From Gracilibacillus ureilyticus (GTDB lineage Bacteria; Bacillota; Bacilli; Bacillales; Amphibacillaceae): a stretch of DNA of 64,000 nt. The notes under the pieces were generated by a model. That model saw only the letters and a list, made by a program, of their open reading frames with translations, did not search any database and was not told where the DNA came from. Each line of letters starts with the position of its first letter. Positions within the stretch are counted from its first letter, which is position 1. Made by a program: the position numbers and the translations under genes. Location: contig NZ_FOGL01000006.1 in assembly GCF_900111195.1 (NCBI RefSeq), forward strand, positions 1 to 64,000, written 5' to 3'. Below are positions 18,652-27,129 of this stretch, piece after piece.

Positions 18652-18680
18652 TTGACAACATTAACAAGTATTGCTAAATT
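18652..18680 (+). promoter_or_regulatory. Promoter of the lipoprotein gene
   Basis: TTGACA and TAAATT are 17 bases apart. Transcription would begin near 18687, which favours the TTG start at 18734 over the ATG at 18698. The remaining sequence in the 18400-18651 gap shows nothing else clear. Confidence 0.65.
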
Positions 18681-18733
18681 CTTATTGGTAGATTAATATG
18701 GATGTTTATCCATTAAGAGGGGAAGAGTTAGAT

Positions 18734-20020
18734 TTGAAAAAGTTATTATTGTTATTTATAATGACGTGCTTCTTTGGTATAGTAATTGCTGGCTGTGGCA
18801 GTCAGGATACAGAAGCACAACCGAAAGAGGAAGCTGACGAAACAACGGGAGATGAAAAGGAAGAGGTTAATGAAGAAGAAACTGAATCTGAAGATAAAGA
18901 GAGCGACTCTGAAACTGATGGAGACAATACAGATACAGCGACAGCAGCTGATTTTTCAGAAGTAATTAGTTATATGGAGGAAGTGACAGAAGGAACTGCT
19001 GATATTCAGTATGAAGGTACTACAGACTTTGAACACGATATGGAAGGTGTAAAAACCTCAGTGGATTCTTATGTTCTGGCAAATTTAACTGATTTTCATA
19101 CAGATTTCAGTATACCATTTGACGATGAGACAGATGGAGCTGTCCTTCTGGTTAAATATACGGTAAAGAATGAAACGGATAAAGACGCTTATTATATGCC
19201 AAGCTTTTATTTAACTTATACTGGTGCAACAAAATCATTTACTAATTATAAAGAATTATTGCCAGAGGAGCAACAATTGCAATCATTGTTATCACCATCT
19301 AGTGATTACTTAATCGAAGCAGGAAAAGCATATACAGGGTATTTTGCTTATCCTTTTGGCAAGTCAATTATGCCTGGTGTTTTAAATGAAGGAATTGTAT
19401 CCATAGAAGTTCCAGCCCCACATGCGACAAAAGGTGATGTGAATGATAATTTTGGCAATGGAACAACCCTTCATTTAGGCCTGACAGAAGAGGCGAGCAG
19501 CAAAGTAACAGAGAATCAAAGTTTTTATCAGGATAAACTAACTACCCAGAATATGGGTGAAAAGATCATGCTGGAGGAAAAGCAAGGGATAGGAACAACA
19601 GAGACTATTAGCGATTTTGCGATTACTTTGGAAGGATACCAGTTTACAGAATTTATTCCAAACGAAGTGGAAGCACCACGGTTCGAAAATTTTACGACTG
19701 GAATGGTAATGCTAACGGTTAAGTTCCTTATCGAAAATAATAGTGATTCCGAAATTGGCTTAACTCCTCTCGGTTCAAAGCTTACTGTCAACGATGGAGC
19801 ACAGTATATGTGGGATGAAGGTATGTTGCTTGATTATGGGTATGATGATGTAATTGGAGCAGGGGAATCCGGAGAACTACTGCAGATTTATGTGCTTGAT
19901 AAAGAGCAGTATGATAAAATATGGAAGGAAAAATCATTTGAAGTGGAATTAGGACCGATGAAAGATCAATCAGCAAAAGATATCTCTAAAGGAAAAACAG
20001 CTGTTTTTAAACTAAAATAA
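18734..20020 (+). CDS. Lipoprotein, DUF5068-like, unknown function
   Basis: The 428-residue protein begins with a lipoprotein signal peptide (KKLLLLFIMTCFFGIVIAGC, lipobox IAGC) and a linker of about 45 residues that is extremely rich in Glu, Asp and Thr. The mature part seems to hold two beta-rich domains (about residues 100-250 and 275-420), each with the pattern VLLVKYTVKNETDK or MLTVKFLIENNSDS, as in Ig-like DUF4352/DUF5068 lipoproteins. I infer an extracellular, membrane-anchored structural or binding role. The TTG start is chosen from the promoter position and the GAGGGG upstream; an ATG at 18698 would add 12 residues before the signal peptide. Confidence 0.7.
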   Translation: MKKLLLLFIMTCFFGIVIAGCGSQDTEAQPKEEADETTGDEKEEVNEEETESEDKESDSETDGDNTDTATAADFSEVISYMEEVTEGTADIQYEGTTDFEHDMEGVKTSVDSYVLANLTDFHTDFSIPFDDETDGAVLLVKYTVKNETDKDAYYMPSFYLTYTGATKSFTNYKELLPEEQQLQSLLSPSSDYLIEAGKAYTGYFAYPFGKSIMPGVLNEGIVSIEVPAPHATKGDVNDNFGNGTTLHLGLTEEASSKVTENQSFYQDKLTTQNMGEKIMLEEKQGIGTTETISDFAITLEGYQFTEFIPNEVEAPRFENFTTGMVMLTVKFLIENNSDSEIGLTPLGSKLTVNDGAQYMWDEGMLLDYGYDDVIGAGESGELLQIYVLDKEQYDKIWKEKSFEVELGPMKDQSAKDISKGKTAVFKLK

Positions 20021-20186
20021 GTGTACTTCAGAAAAAAAGTGAAGGTGAGACATAACCGGTCATGTGCCACAAAACACGAGAATATTAGAAAAAATCAGTG
20101 TACATTATATGGGTTACAAAAAAACTGTTTGAATCACCCAGTGAAGATGTTTGATATCCTGTATTGGGTGAACATACGTTAAAATA

Positions 20187-20235
20187 AAAATTCTCATGAA
20201 CATTTCAAGTATATAATGTTTATGAGAATTTTATT
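20187..20235 (+). terminator. Rho-independent terminator
   Basis: AAAATTCTCAT-G-AACAT pairs with ATGTT-T-ATGAGAATTTT, giving a stem of about 17 pairs with one internal mismatch. It lies 167 bases after the lipoprotein gene. Confidence 0.75.
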
Positions 20236-20275
20236 ATGTTTCTATTATTGCAACAGAGCAATACTTTAGCGTAGG

Positions 20276-20384
20276 CCGATTGCGTAGACTCCTGCGGGAC
20301 AGGACGAGCAGAAGATCCACTTGGTGAAACGGGTTTCTTCACCAAGTTAGCTGAAGACAGCCCCGCGGAAAGCGAAGCAATCGG
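20276..20384. repeat. Structured GC-rich intergenic element
   Basis: The element is closed by the 8-bp stem CCGATTGC/GCAATCGG and contains an inner 9-bp hairpin CTTGGTGAA/TTCACCAAG (20320-20346), together with GACTCCTGCGGGA and CCCCGCGGAAAGCGAA. Sequences with these last two strings recur between genes of many Bacillaceae as mobile or RNA-like intergenic repeats of about 110-150 bases; this is from memory of the family, not a search. Only one copy was seen in the window. The rest of the 20021-20552 gap holds the terminator above and AT-rich sequence without genes. Confidence 0.65.
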
Positions 20385-20552
20385 ACGAAGCGCCACCCTT
20401 GCACACTAAAAATATCAAGGTGACTCTATTCAAGTGAATGCACATTATCCCCATAATATGCATTAAAATTGGAAGATAGAATTCACGTCATCGTTCGGAT
20501 TTTATTATAACTGATATGTTTTTTCCCAGACTCATTTTCCTATTGGAAGGTG

Positions 20553-21182
20553 TTAATCTGAGAAGATCTTCTCGCTAATTAAGTTAAGAAAATCGCCCCA
20601 TTTCTCTTGAAATTCCTGTTCCTCAGGATGTAATCCAGTGATCATCTCTGTCACTTTTCCATACAGCAGGGGATACACTGTCAGACTTGACATCATTAAT
20701 GTAATCAGAGCGGGGTCCAAGTCTTTTGAAACCAGTCCCTTCTGTTGTTTCGCTTTCATATCTTCCACATAAGATTGCAACACTTTTTTTCTGCTTTCTA
20801 CCCCATTCGAGTTTTCCGGGATCTCTTCAACCGCTTCCCATGCAGTAAATTTAAGAAATTCCATTAAATATTCATTATTTACTTTAAAACGAAATTCTGC
20901 AATTTTCTTTGGATCTGCAGGTAATGTAAGGTTTTCCTTTGGCACAGAGGAAGCGAAATTAGCTATTGTCGCATTAATAAGCTCCTCTTTCCCTTTGAAA
21001 TAATGATAAATCAACTGTTTGTTAATGCTGGCACGTTTTGCAATAGATTCTATTCTTGCGCCAGAGAACCCCTTTTCAAAAAATTCCTCTTTAGCGGCAT
21101 TTAGAATTTTATTTCTCGTCCGTTCTGCGTCACGTATTTTCCCCAATTTCTTCACCCTTTTCGGCATAAGTCTATTTTCCAT
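20553..21182 (-). CDS. TetR-family transcriptional regulator
   Basis: The 209-residue protein has an N-terminal TetR helix-turn-helix (ILNAAKEEFFEKGFSGARIE through INKQLIYHYFKGKEELI, about residues 25-66) and a helical ligand-binding domain (TetR_C type). It is divergent from two VOC genes, and the gap between them holds two identical-arm palindromes that are its probable operators, so it should repress itself and the VOC pair. The ligand is unknown. The start could also be the ATG at 21167; neither has a strong ribosome site. Confidence 0.88.
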   Translation of the reverse strand: MENRLMPKRVKKLGKIRDAERTRNKILNAAKEEFFEKGFSGARIESIAKRASINKQLIYHYFKGKEELINATIANFASSVPKENLTLPADPKKIAEFRFKVNNEYLMEFLKFTAWEAVEEIPENSNGVESRKKVLQSYVEDMKAKQQKGLVSKDLDPALITLMMSSLTVYPLLYGKVTEMITGLHPEEQEFQEKWGDFLNLISEKIFSD

Positions 21183-21211
21183 CTTAATAGATCAATTAAA
21201 GAAAATCAAAT

Positions 21212-21235
21212 ATAACTTTACAAATATAAAGTTAT
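21212..21235. promoter_or_regulatory. TetR-type operator, copy 1
   Basis: ATAACTTTA-N6-TAAAGTTAT, perfect 9-bp arms, in the gap between the divergent TetR and VOC genes. It lies 30 bases before the regulator start. Confidence 0.8.
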
Positions 21236-21254
21236 ATTATAAGATATTACCAAC

Positions 21255-21278
21255 ATAACTTTACATATATAAAGTTAT
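21255..21278. promoter_or_regulatory. TetR-type operator, copy 2
   Basis: A second copy of ATAACTTTA-N6-TAAAGTTAT, with five of six spacer bases the same. It starts 43 bases after the first copy, about four helix turns, and 35 bases before the VOC start. Confidence 0.8.
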
Positions 21279-21312
21279 GGATTTACCTAAGATGTGAAAG
21301 GTTGGGATAAAG

Positions 21313-21738
21313 ATGAGTGAAACAGTAGGAGCAACAAAGGTTGAGAAGATTTTTGTGAATTTGCCAGTAAAAGATTTAAAAAAATCTATGGATTTTTTTA
21401 AGAAGATTGGTTTTACTTTTAATCCTCAGTTCACCAATGAATCTGCAGCATGTATGGTAATCAATGAACATATTTATTCCATGTTATTAGTGGAAGATCA
21501 TTTCAAAACATTTACGAACAAGACCATCATTAATACTGAAAAAGAGACAGAAGCGATTCTTTCCCTGTCAGTCACCAGCAAAGAAGAAGTCGATGAATTA
21601 GTGGAAAAGGCATTACAAGCTGGCGGGAAAATATCTTCAGAAGCGAAAGATTACGGATTCATGTATCAAAGAGGTTTCCAGGATACTGATGGTCACTTGT
21701 GGGAAGTTCTGTATATGGATATGAATGCAGTTAATTAA
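21313..21738 (+). CDS. VOC family protein, TetR-controlled
   Basis: The 141-residue protein has the VOC fold of the extradiol-dioxygenase-like/lactoylglutathione-lyase group: IFVNLPVKDLKKSMDFFKKI (about residues 13-32) and GFQDTDGHLWEVLYMDM at the C-terminus, with a conserved His and Glu. Bacillus relatives are annotated only as glyoxalase-family proteins. Duplicated TetR operators upstream indicate induction by a small molecule. A second VOC gene follows after 19 bases, so the two are probably made together. Confidence 0.87.
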   Translation: MSETVGATKVEKIFVNLPVKDLKKSMDFFKKIGFTFNPQFTNESAACMVINEHIYSMLLVEDHFKTFTNKTIINTEKETEAILSLSVTSKEEVDELVEKALQAGGKISSEAKDYGFMYQRGFQDTDGHLWEVLYMDMNAVN

Positions 21739-21757
21739 TGAGAAAGGGGTAATGGCG

Positions 21758-22147
21758 ATGATTCATAAATTAGGACAAGTAATGGTATATGTTAATGATC
21801 AGGATAAAGCAGTTACCTTTTGGTGTGATATGCTTGAATTTACTATTGTCGCTGATCAAAAAACCGATAATGGGATGCGGTGGGTGGAAATCGCCCCTTC
21901 AAAAGAATCAGAAACTTCGATCGTTCTCCATAATAAAGCGAAGGTTGCGGAAATGGAACCAGAAATAAATTTGGGCACTCCTTCATTGATGTTTTATTCC
22001 GATAAAATTGAATTACTTTATGAGAAGTTAGCAGAAAACAATTTCCCGGTGGGTGAAATCACTAAACTACCTTCAGGAAGAGTATTTAATTTTGCTGATT
22101 ATGAAGGGAATTACTTCGCAGTGATGGAGAAATTTATTGAGAAGTAA
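21758..22147 (+). CDS. VOC family protein, second of the pair
   Basis: The 129-residue VOC-fold protein begins MIHKLGQVMVYVNDQDKAVT and ends with FNFADYEGNYFAVME, the usual C-terminal strand with Glu. The start at 21758 is preceded at eight bases by AAAGGGG; an in-frame ATG at 21752 is too close to that site. Sequence similarity to the preceding VOC protein is low, so the two are different subfamilies, possibly acting on the same inducer. It shares the operator-controlled promoter upstream. Confidence 0.85.
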   Translation: MIHKLGQVMVYVNDQDKAVTFWCDMLEFTIVADQKTDNGMRWVEIAPSKESETSIVLHNKAKVAEMEPEINLGTPSLMFYSDKIELLYEKLAENNFPVGEITKLPSGRVFNFADYEGNYFAVMEKFIEK

Positions 22148-22443
22148 GTGTTTTTCTGAACCGCCTGCATGATTAAACAATTCCTCAGAAACCAGTTGAG
22201 GCGATTGCATGAATTTCTAAGTCGTAATATACAGAATATTGCGGGTGCAGAGCGAGCTGAATGCCATGGCGTGAGAAAAAACCGGAGCGAAGGCACTCGG
22301 ATTCCTGAAAGGCTAATTTAAGTTTCACTCGAATGTCTTTGATAGGTAAAGACATAGTCAAAAAAAGTATTTATTGCGGTAAGTTTGAGGAAGTATACCG
22401 CCATGGCAAAGGTACAAACCATTGACATAGAAGAGCTCAACAA
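22148..22443. other. Gap with GC-richer unassigned sequence
   Basis: Between the second VOC gene and the GNAT terminator there is no supported gene. Bases 22235-22300 are GC-richer than the surroundings, with GCGAGCTG and GGAGCGAAGG strings reminiscent of degenerate Bacillaceae intergenic repeats, but I could not fold or match it with confidence. Confidence 0.35.
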
Positions 22444-22484
22444 AAAAATGGTTCCAGACGCATTTTTTGCTCGGAACCATTTTT
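22444..22484 (-). terminator. Terminator of the GNAT gene
   Basis: AAAAATGGTTCC and GGAACCATTTTT form a perfect 12-bp stem with a 17-base loop. It lies 33 bases past the stop of the minus-strand acetyltransferase gene and could work in both directions. Confidence 0.8.
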
Positions 22485-22516
22485 ATACGGACTTATCCCG
22501 GTATGAACCATATAAC

Positions 22517-22969
22517 TCACTTTAGTTCTTTTAGGAAGACATAGCTTACTTTCCTGTAACTCATTTTATCTTCATAAAAACGGTGGGCATTCTCTCGTAG
22601 TAAACCGGAAGAAAGTGAGACAATTCCGTAATCATGTTGAGTTGCCCAGTTCTCGATATAGGATAATAGTTTTCTTCCATAACCCATTGATTGCTTCTGG
22701 CTTTCTGTTACTAAATCACAAACCCAGATGAATTTTCCGTTATAGAGAGTGGTCATTGGCATAAATCCGCTCAATGCAATAATCTCGTTATTGGAATATA
22801 AACCAATTAACCTGTAGTCATGTAATTCTTTTGCTTCCTGTACTATTTTAATAAATAAATCTTTATCTAAATGTGTTCTGAGCTGTTTCATTACAGGAAA
22901 TGCTTCTATCCACTCTTCTTTTGTTACTAACTCTTTGATTTGTTCTGAAACACTATTGATCATGGTCAA
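22517..22969 (-). CDS. GNAT family N-acetyltransferase
   Basis: The 150-residue protein has the GNAT fold. The acetyl-CoA-binding motif A is seen in WVCDLVTESQKQSMGYGRKL (about residues 71-90), with Q-x-x-G-Y-G. The C-terminal part (GLLRENAHRFYEDK) matches the motif B region. It acetylates an unidentified amine. It is divergent from the MocR-type regulator, which may control it. Confidence 0.88.
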   Translation of the reverse strand: MTMINSVSEQIKELVTKEEWIEAFPVMKQLRTHLDKDLFIKIVQEAKELHDYRLIGLYSNNEIIALSGFMPMTTLYNGKFIWVCDLVTESQKQSMGYGRKLLSYIENWATQHDYGIVSLSSGLLRENAHRFYEDKMSYRKVSYVFLKELK

Positions 22970-23062
22970 TCCCTCCAGTTATTTTTTTAATTATTATAAG
23001 AAAACTCTGGTATAATCAAAAGAGCCAGATTGGTAAAAATGAATGGTACCAGAGGTGAAGAA

Positions 23063-24463
23063 ATGAATGAAATCACACCGCCTTTAGATCATCAGAGTAA
23101 ACAGCCCTTATATCTTCAAATATCGGATTATTTTAAGCAGGAGATTGTTCGGGGGAAGATTAAGGCAATGGAAAAACTGCCATCAAAGAGAGTGTTAGCA
23201 AACCACTTAGGAATTAGTTTAAATACAGTCCAGGCAGCGTATGAACAATTGCGTGCTGAAGGATTTATTAAAAGTGAAGAACGAAAAGGCCTTTATGTCC
23301 AGGAGATTGAAGGAGGCCAATACTTTGAATCTACTCCCCACTATTCCCAACAGACACCATCCCGGAGTGAAAATACAGAATATCTCATTGATTTTAATTC
23401 AGGAAAAGTCGATTTAGATCAGTTTCCTTATCATTTATGGCGGAAATTGACTACTGAGGCCCTTTATGAAGAGAACAGTATGTTACTGCAAATGGGCGAT
23501 CCGCAAGGGGAATATTCTTTAAGGACAGAGATTGCAGCATATTTATATCAATCGAGAGGAGTAAACTGCAGTCCGGAACAGATAGTAATAGCTGCAGGAA
23601 CACAGCAATTAGTTGGTTTGTTATCCATTTTAATTGGACCGGATTATCATTATGCATTGGAAGATCCGGGGTTTCACCGCACGAAACAAGTCTTGAAAGA
23701 TTATCGCATCACTACCGTTCCGATTTCACTTGATCAAAGTGGTATATCTGTTAAGGAATTATTAGTATCACAAGCTAAGGTAGTATACGTTACTCCATCA
23801 CATCAATTCCCTAATGGTATGGTAATGCCTATTTCCCGTAGGATGGAATTGCTAAAATGGGCGAGAGAAACAGGTAGTTTCATCATAGAGGATGATTATG
23901 ATGGAGAATATCGCTACAAAGGAAAACCGATCCCCTCGTTACAGGGGCTGGACAGGCACGGATCTGTTATATATTTGGGAACATTTTCGAAGTCTTTAAT
24001 CCCTTCGATTAGAACTAGCTATGCGGTACTGCCACCAGCACTTACAAAGAAATATCAGGTTCAATTAACAATTTATAAGCAAACTGTATCAAGATTTCAT
24101 CAGGATACACTGTATAAATTTATGCAACGAGGCCACTACCAAAGGCACTTAAATAAGATGAGGGCATTATACCGGAAAAAACATAATATCCTGTTGAATG
24201 CTATTGAGAAAAAAATGGGAGAAAGTGTGAAAGTAATCGGTGAAAATGCTGGATTGCATATACTTCTAAGAGTATGTAATGGAATGACAGAAGAACAGCT
24301 CATAAAATCCGCTTCAGAAAAGTCTGTCAAAGTATATCCTACTTCGATTTATCATGATAAAAGATTAAATGGGGAGCCGGAGATATTAATGGGATTTGGA
24401 GGATTAGCAATCGAAGAAATAGAAGAGGGCATACAAATACTAAAAGAAGTCTGGAAAATTTAA
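23063..24463 (+). CDS. MocR-type PLP-dependent regulator (GntR-aminotransferase fusion)
   Basis: The 466-residue protein joins an N-terminal GntR winged helix (QPLYLQISDYFKQEIVRGKI and LGISLNTVQAAYEQLRAEGF, about residues 13-75) to a fold-type I aminotransferase domain. The PLP site is visible in EDDYDGEYR and in GTFSKSLIPSIR, whose Lys should bind the cofactor. Such regulators control pyridoxal, amino-acid or GABA genes, often a divergent gene; here that is the GNAT gene. The start at 23063 has AGAGGTGA upstream; an in-frame TTG further upstream does not. Confidence 0.9.
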   Translation: MNEITPPLDHQSKQPLYLQISDYFKQEIVRGKIKAMEKLPSKRVLANHLGISLNTVQAAYEQLRAEGFIKSEERKGLYVQEIEGGQYFESTPHYSQQTPSRSENTEYLIDFNSGKVDLDQFPYHLWRKLTTEALYEENSMLLQMGDPQGEYSLRTEIAAYLYQSRGVNCSPEQIVIAAGTQQLVGLLSILIGPDYHYALEDPGFHRTKQVLKDYRITTVPISLDQSGISVKELLVSQAKVVYVTPSHQFPNGMVMPISRRMELLKWARETGSFIIEDDYDGEYRYKGKPIPSLQGLDRHGSVIYLGTFSKSLIPSIRTSYAVLPPALTKKYQVQLTIYKQTVSRFHQDTLYKFMQRGHYQRHLNKMRALYRKKHNILLNAIEKKMGESVKVIGENAGLHILLRVCNGMTEEQLIKSASEKSVKVYPTSIYHDKRLNGEPEILMGFGGLAIEEIEEGIQILKEVWKI

Positions 24464-24486
24464 CTGCAATACAACAAAAAATCCTG

Positions 24487-24528
24487 AGGAAATCCGCAAT
24501 ACTAGTAACAGAATATTGCGGATCAGGA
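24487..24528 (+). terminator. Hairpin after the MocR gene
   Basis: ATCCGCAATA pairs perfectly with TATTGCGGAT, extended by TCCTGA and CAGGAGA. There is no T run, so termination is uncertain. Confidence 0.45.
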
Positions 24529-24606
24529 GAAAAGCTGTAATATCTTTTTGTATCCCAATACTAACGTCAGTAATGTTTCTACTGATCAAAAGTCTCGCTT
24601 TATCAG

Positions 24607-24726
24607 TTACTTCTTCAATATTTTCGCTAACAGTTTCTTTCCTTCAGGTGTTAAATAGGCATTTCTATCATGATACAGCTGGTTAGCTCTGCTTTTTGAC
24701 ATACTGTAGGTTTTCTTAGATGACAA
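24607..24726 (-). CDS. Small basic protein of 39 residues, unknown function
   Basis: Reading on the minus strand from a TTG, a 39-residue protein is encoded: it contains SMSKSRANQLYHDRNAYL and ends TPEGKKLLAKILKK. The TTG is preceded at six bases by AGGGAGGG (24733-24740), a near-perfect ribosome site, which is the main reason for calling it. About a third of its residues are Lys or Arg, no membrane segment is present, and the C-terminal part looks like an amphipathic helix. I do not recognise a family. The gene lies alone between the MocR and ASCH genes. Confidence 0.55.
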   Translation of the reverse strand: MSSKKTYSMSKSRANQLYHDRNAYLTPEGKKLLAKILKK

Positions 24727-24915
24727 GGAAAGCCCTCCCTTCCAACCACATATCATATAATATGGTCAAAAAGGGAAATTGCAAAGGACAGTTAGTGGGT
24801 GGCATTAGTGGAAAATTCTCTATTTTAAAGTTATATCAGCTCGATATTTTTAAAAGTTGATAATTTTATAAAAAGTAGTAATAATGAAAGTAATAGAAAC
24901 TATGAAAGGCATGGT

Positions 24916-25272
24916 GTGAATATGACAAGCGGACACAACAATCAGGAACTTCCCCCAAAAACGTGTACAATAGATCGGCTTATTACAGTTCCGGAAGACA
25001 TAGAAAAAGTGTTAAAGGGAAAGAAAAGTGCCACAAGAAGAAATGGCCGTTATGCTGATGTGGGAGAGATAATGACATTAGCAGGGCGACAGTTTAAAAT
25101 AATAAAAGTTTATCATCAAAAACTTGGAGAACTGACAGATGCTGATGCAATCAAAGAAGGGTATGAGAATCTTGAATCATACAAAGAATCAATCTTATCC
25201 ATGCACCCGGGGATGCCGTGGGTACCTGGCATGGGAGTCTGGGTACATGAATTCGTTCCTGCGGAGAATTGA
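24916..25272 (+). CDS. ASCH domain-containing protein
   Basis: The 118-residue protein matches the small ASCH domain proteins, a PUA-like beta-barrel thought to bind RNA or modified nucleosides. The diagnostic KGKKSATRRNGRYADVGEI (about residues 36-54) corresponds to the family's G-x-K-T/S-A-T-x-R motif. GTG 24916 is taken as start because AAAGG lies seven bases upstream; ATG 24922 is the alternative. The target is unknown. A 7-helix membrane protein gene follows after 68 bases. Confidence 0.75.
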   Translation: MNMTSGHNNQELPPKTCTIDRLITVPEDIEKVLKGKKSATRRNGRYADVGEIMTLAGRQFKIIKVYHQKLGELTDADAIKEGYENLESYKESILSMHPGMPWVPGMGVWVHEFVPAEN

Positions 25273-25340
25273 AAAATAGAAAAAAGAAAAGTATGCATGA
25301 ACGGACTCATTTCGGATAAATTTAAATGGGAGGTGAAATC

Positions 25341-26030
25341 ATGGATACTTTCTTTTATTTTCTCTTTGTAATAGCCTATATTTCCTTATTAGTTTGGGCA
25401 GTTTATTCCTCCAGTCAAAATCTATCCTATAGAAGTTTTCTTTTTCTTGTCATTACAGGTCTGGTATATGACAATGCGTTACTCGCTTTCGGGCGATTTA
25501 TTGGTGCCGGAGAATTATTAGAGACCTTAAATGCAGCACGCTATTGGATACACGCAATAGTCACACCAACACTCGTGTTGTACTGCTATGGGATTCTAAA
25601 GTTGCTAAATATAGAATGGGTAAATAGCAATAAAGGTAAAATGGTTTTCTACTATATTACCCTGTTGCTCATTGCAATTGAACTAATAATAGAGGTTATT
25701 CCCTTAAATTTAAAACCTGTCTGGGAAAATGGGGTACTTAATTACGCACCGGTTACAGCAAATAACCACCCTCCGTACATGATTCTTGCTGTTACTGTTA
25801 TTCTACTAGTCACAAGTATTATTTTGTGTAAAAAAACAAAGTGGAAATGGATGTTGATAGGGACAGTATTAATGGGAGCAGGCAGTGCAGCAGCACCACT
25901 ATTTCCTAGCGGTGCACTAACAAATGGTTTCGAATTAATATTAATCTTCACACTTGTCATTACCAAAATATATATAGAGAGGAAAAAAACACTCCCTTTT
26001 TTAGGAAATAATCCCAAAAAAGCACGTTGA
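25341..26030 (+). CDS. Seven-helix membrane protein, unknown function
   Basis: The 229-residue protein has seven predicted membrane helices (about residues 4-24, 30-53, 68-88, 98-118, 140-160, 168-190, 196-214) and no recognised catalytic motif. GGGAGGTG stands seven bases before the ATG. It is followed by another membrane protein gene and a VanZ gene in the same direction, with short gaps, so the three may be cotranscribed. Function is not assigned. Confidence 0.7.
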   Translation: MDTFFYFLFVIAYISLLVWAVYSSSQNLSYRSFLFLVITGLVYDNALLAFGRFIGAGELLETLNAARYWIHAIVTPTLVLYCYGILKLLNIEWVNSNKGKMVFYYITLLLIAIELIIEVIPLNLKPVWENGVLNYAPVTANNHPPYMILAVTVILLVTSIILCKKTKWKWMLIGTVLMGAGSAAAPLFPSGALTNGFELILIFTLVITKIYIERKKTLPFLGNNPKKAR

Positions 26031-26069
26031 TATGTTATGATGATTGTATAAAAAGGGAGGGTCATATCA

Positions 26070-26519
26070 GTGCATTATACATTTGGAAATAGTGGTAAAT
26101 GGAAAAATAAAGGCTTCGTCTCAATTATTAATGGGTGTCTTATCTTAATAGCATGGATTGTAGTTTTCGTTTTCGCCAGCAATAAATTAAGCCAGGTATT
26201 CTTTTTAATTATCACAGCAGCTCTGTTATTCTCTTTTAGCTTCCGCATATATAAAGCGGTATACTTTTTTCGATTGCCAAGTAAAGATTATGTGGTTCTT
26301 AATGAAGAATTTCTCATCTTAAGTGGCCTGTTTACAATCAAAAAGCAAATTCCCTATACGCAGATAAAGCAGGTTGCAAAAGTCAATGATACTATTGTTC
26401 TCTCATTTGAAAATGGTGGAGAGTCAATCATATATCTCGACTGGCTGGATAATGAAGATGCTAATCAGTTATGGATGCAGCTGAAAGGAAAAGCAAATTC
26501 CTTCGTGCAAAGCAGTTGA
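26070..26519 (+). CDS. Two-helix membrane protein with PH-like domain
   Basis: The 149-residue protein has two N-terminal membrane helices (about residues 18-60) followed by a cytoplasmic beta-rich stretch (VLNEEFLILSGLFTIKKQIP to IIYLDWLDNEDANQLW) resembling the bacterial PH-like bPH_2/YdbT domain. The GTG start is supported by GGGAGG nine bases upstream. It stands between two other membrane protein genes. Function is not assigned. Confidence 0.65.
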   Translation: MHYTFGNSGKWKNKGFVSIINGCLILIAWIVVFVFASNKLSQVFFLIITAALLFSFSFRIYKAVYFFRLPSKDYVVLNEEFLILSGLFTIKKQIPYTQIKQVAKVNDTIVLSFENGGESIIYLDWLDNEDANQLWMQLKGKANSFVQSS

Positions 26520-26541
26520 TTCCTGGAAAGGTTGTCTAAAG

Positions 26542-27072
26542 GTGTGGTATAAAATTTATCGAATAACACTTTGGGTAGTGTTTTACTCTTACATTTGCTT
26601 CAGTTCCTATTTATTAATTTTTCAACGTGTAATAACAAGGATAATCTATTACACCAATGGCATTACAACAAATCCCTATGTTTATCTTTCACAAGAAGGT
26701 AATCGTTATATAGATACTTTTGCTGCCAATTCTAATTTGGTTCCATTCAGGAACACGGTGCGCTACTTGACATCGTCAGACCATTTTTCTTTTGTGTTCA
26801 TTTTTAATAATATTATCGGGAATATACTTGTATTCCTGCCTTTAGGATTGCTGTTACCCTTATTATTTCGTCAATTCCGAAACTTTACTTCCGTCTTGAT
26901 TACCGTAACCAGTCTGACAATTATGGTTGAGTTTGCACAAATCACTCTACATATCGGGCAATTTGACGTTGATGATATTATTCTGAACATTATTGGTGGT
27001 GTGACTGGATTCTGGCTAAAAAAATTAATAGCGGAGAAAACAAAAATAAAATCACAACTTGTTATTGAATAA
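26542..27072 (+). CDS. VanZ family protein
   Basis: The 176-residue membrane protein carries the VanZ pattern: NLVPFRNTVRYL (about residues 65-76), then NIIGNILVFLPLGLLLPLLF and the acidic QFDVDDIILNIIGGVTGF near the C-terminus, with four to five helices. VanZ proteins were first linked to teicoplanin resistance; most chromosomal members have no defined role in the envelope. The GTG start follows GGAAAGG. A terminator overlaps the stop codon. Confidence 0.88.
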   Translation: MWYKIYRITLWVVFYSYICFSSYLLIFQRVITRIIYYTNGITTNPYVYLSQEGNRYIDTFAANSNLVPFRNTVRYLTSSDHFSFVFIFNNIIGNILVFLPLGLLLPLLFRQFRNFTSVLITVTSLTIMVEFAQITLHIGQFDVDDIILNIIGGVTGFWLKKLIAEKTKIKSQLVIE

Positions 27073-27090
27073 TATGTTGTGATTTTATCA
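27046..27090 (+). terminator. Terminator overlapping the VanZ stop codon
   Basis: ATAAAATCACAAC pairs perfectly with GTTGTGATTTTAT; the loop includes the TAA stop. Confidence 0.8.
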
Positions 27091-27129
27091 TTGTATGAAG
27101 GTAGATTGACAGGTCTTACAGGTGCCACT

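Noticed and set aside
18698-18733. ATG 18698 as start of the lipoprotein gene
   Set aside because: It adds 12 polar, acidic residues before a normal signal peptide, has no ribosome site and lies about ten bases from the predicted transcription start.
22403-22525. A plus-strand 40-residue frame (ATG at 22403) ending inside the GNAT gene's 3' end
   Set aside because: The perfect 12-bp terminator stem of the convergent GNAT gene lies within it, the ribosome site is weak, and it overlaps the other gene antisense; composition gives no positive support.
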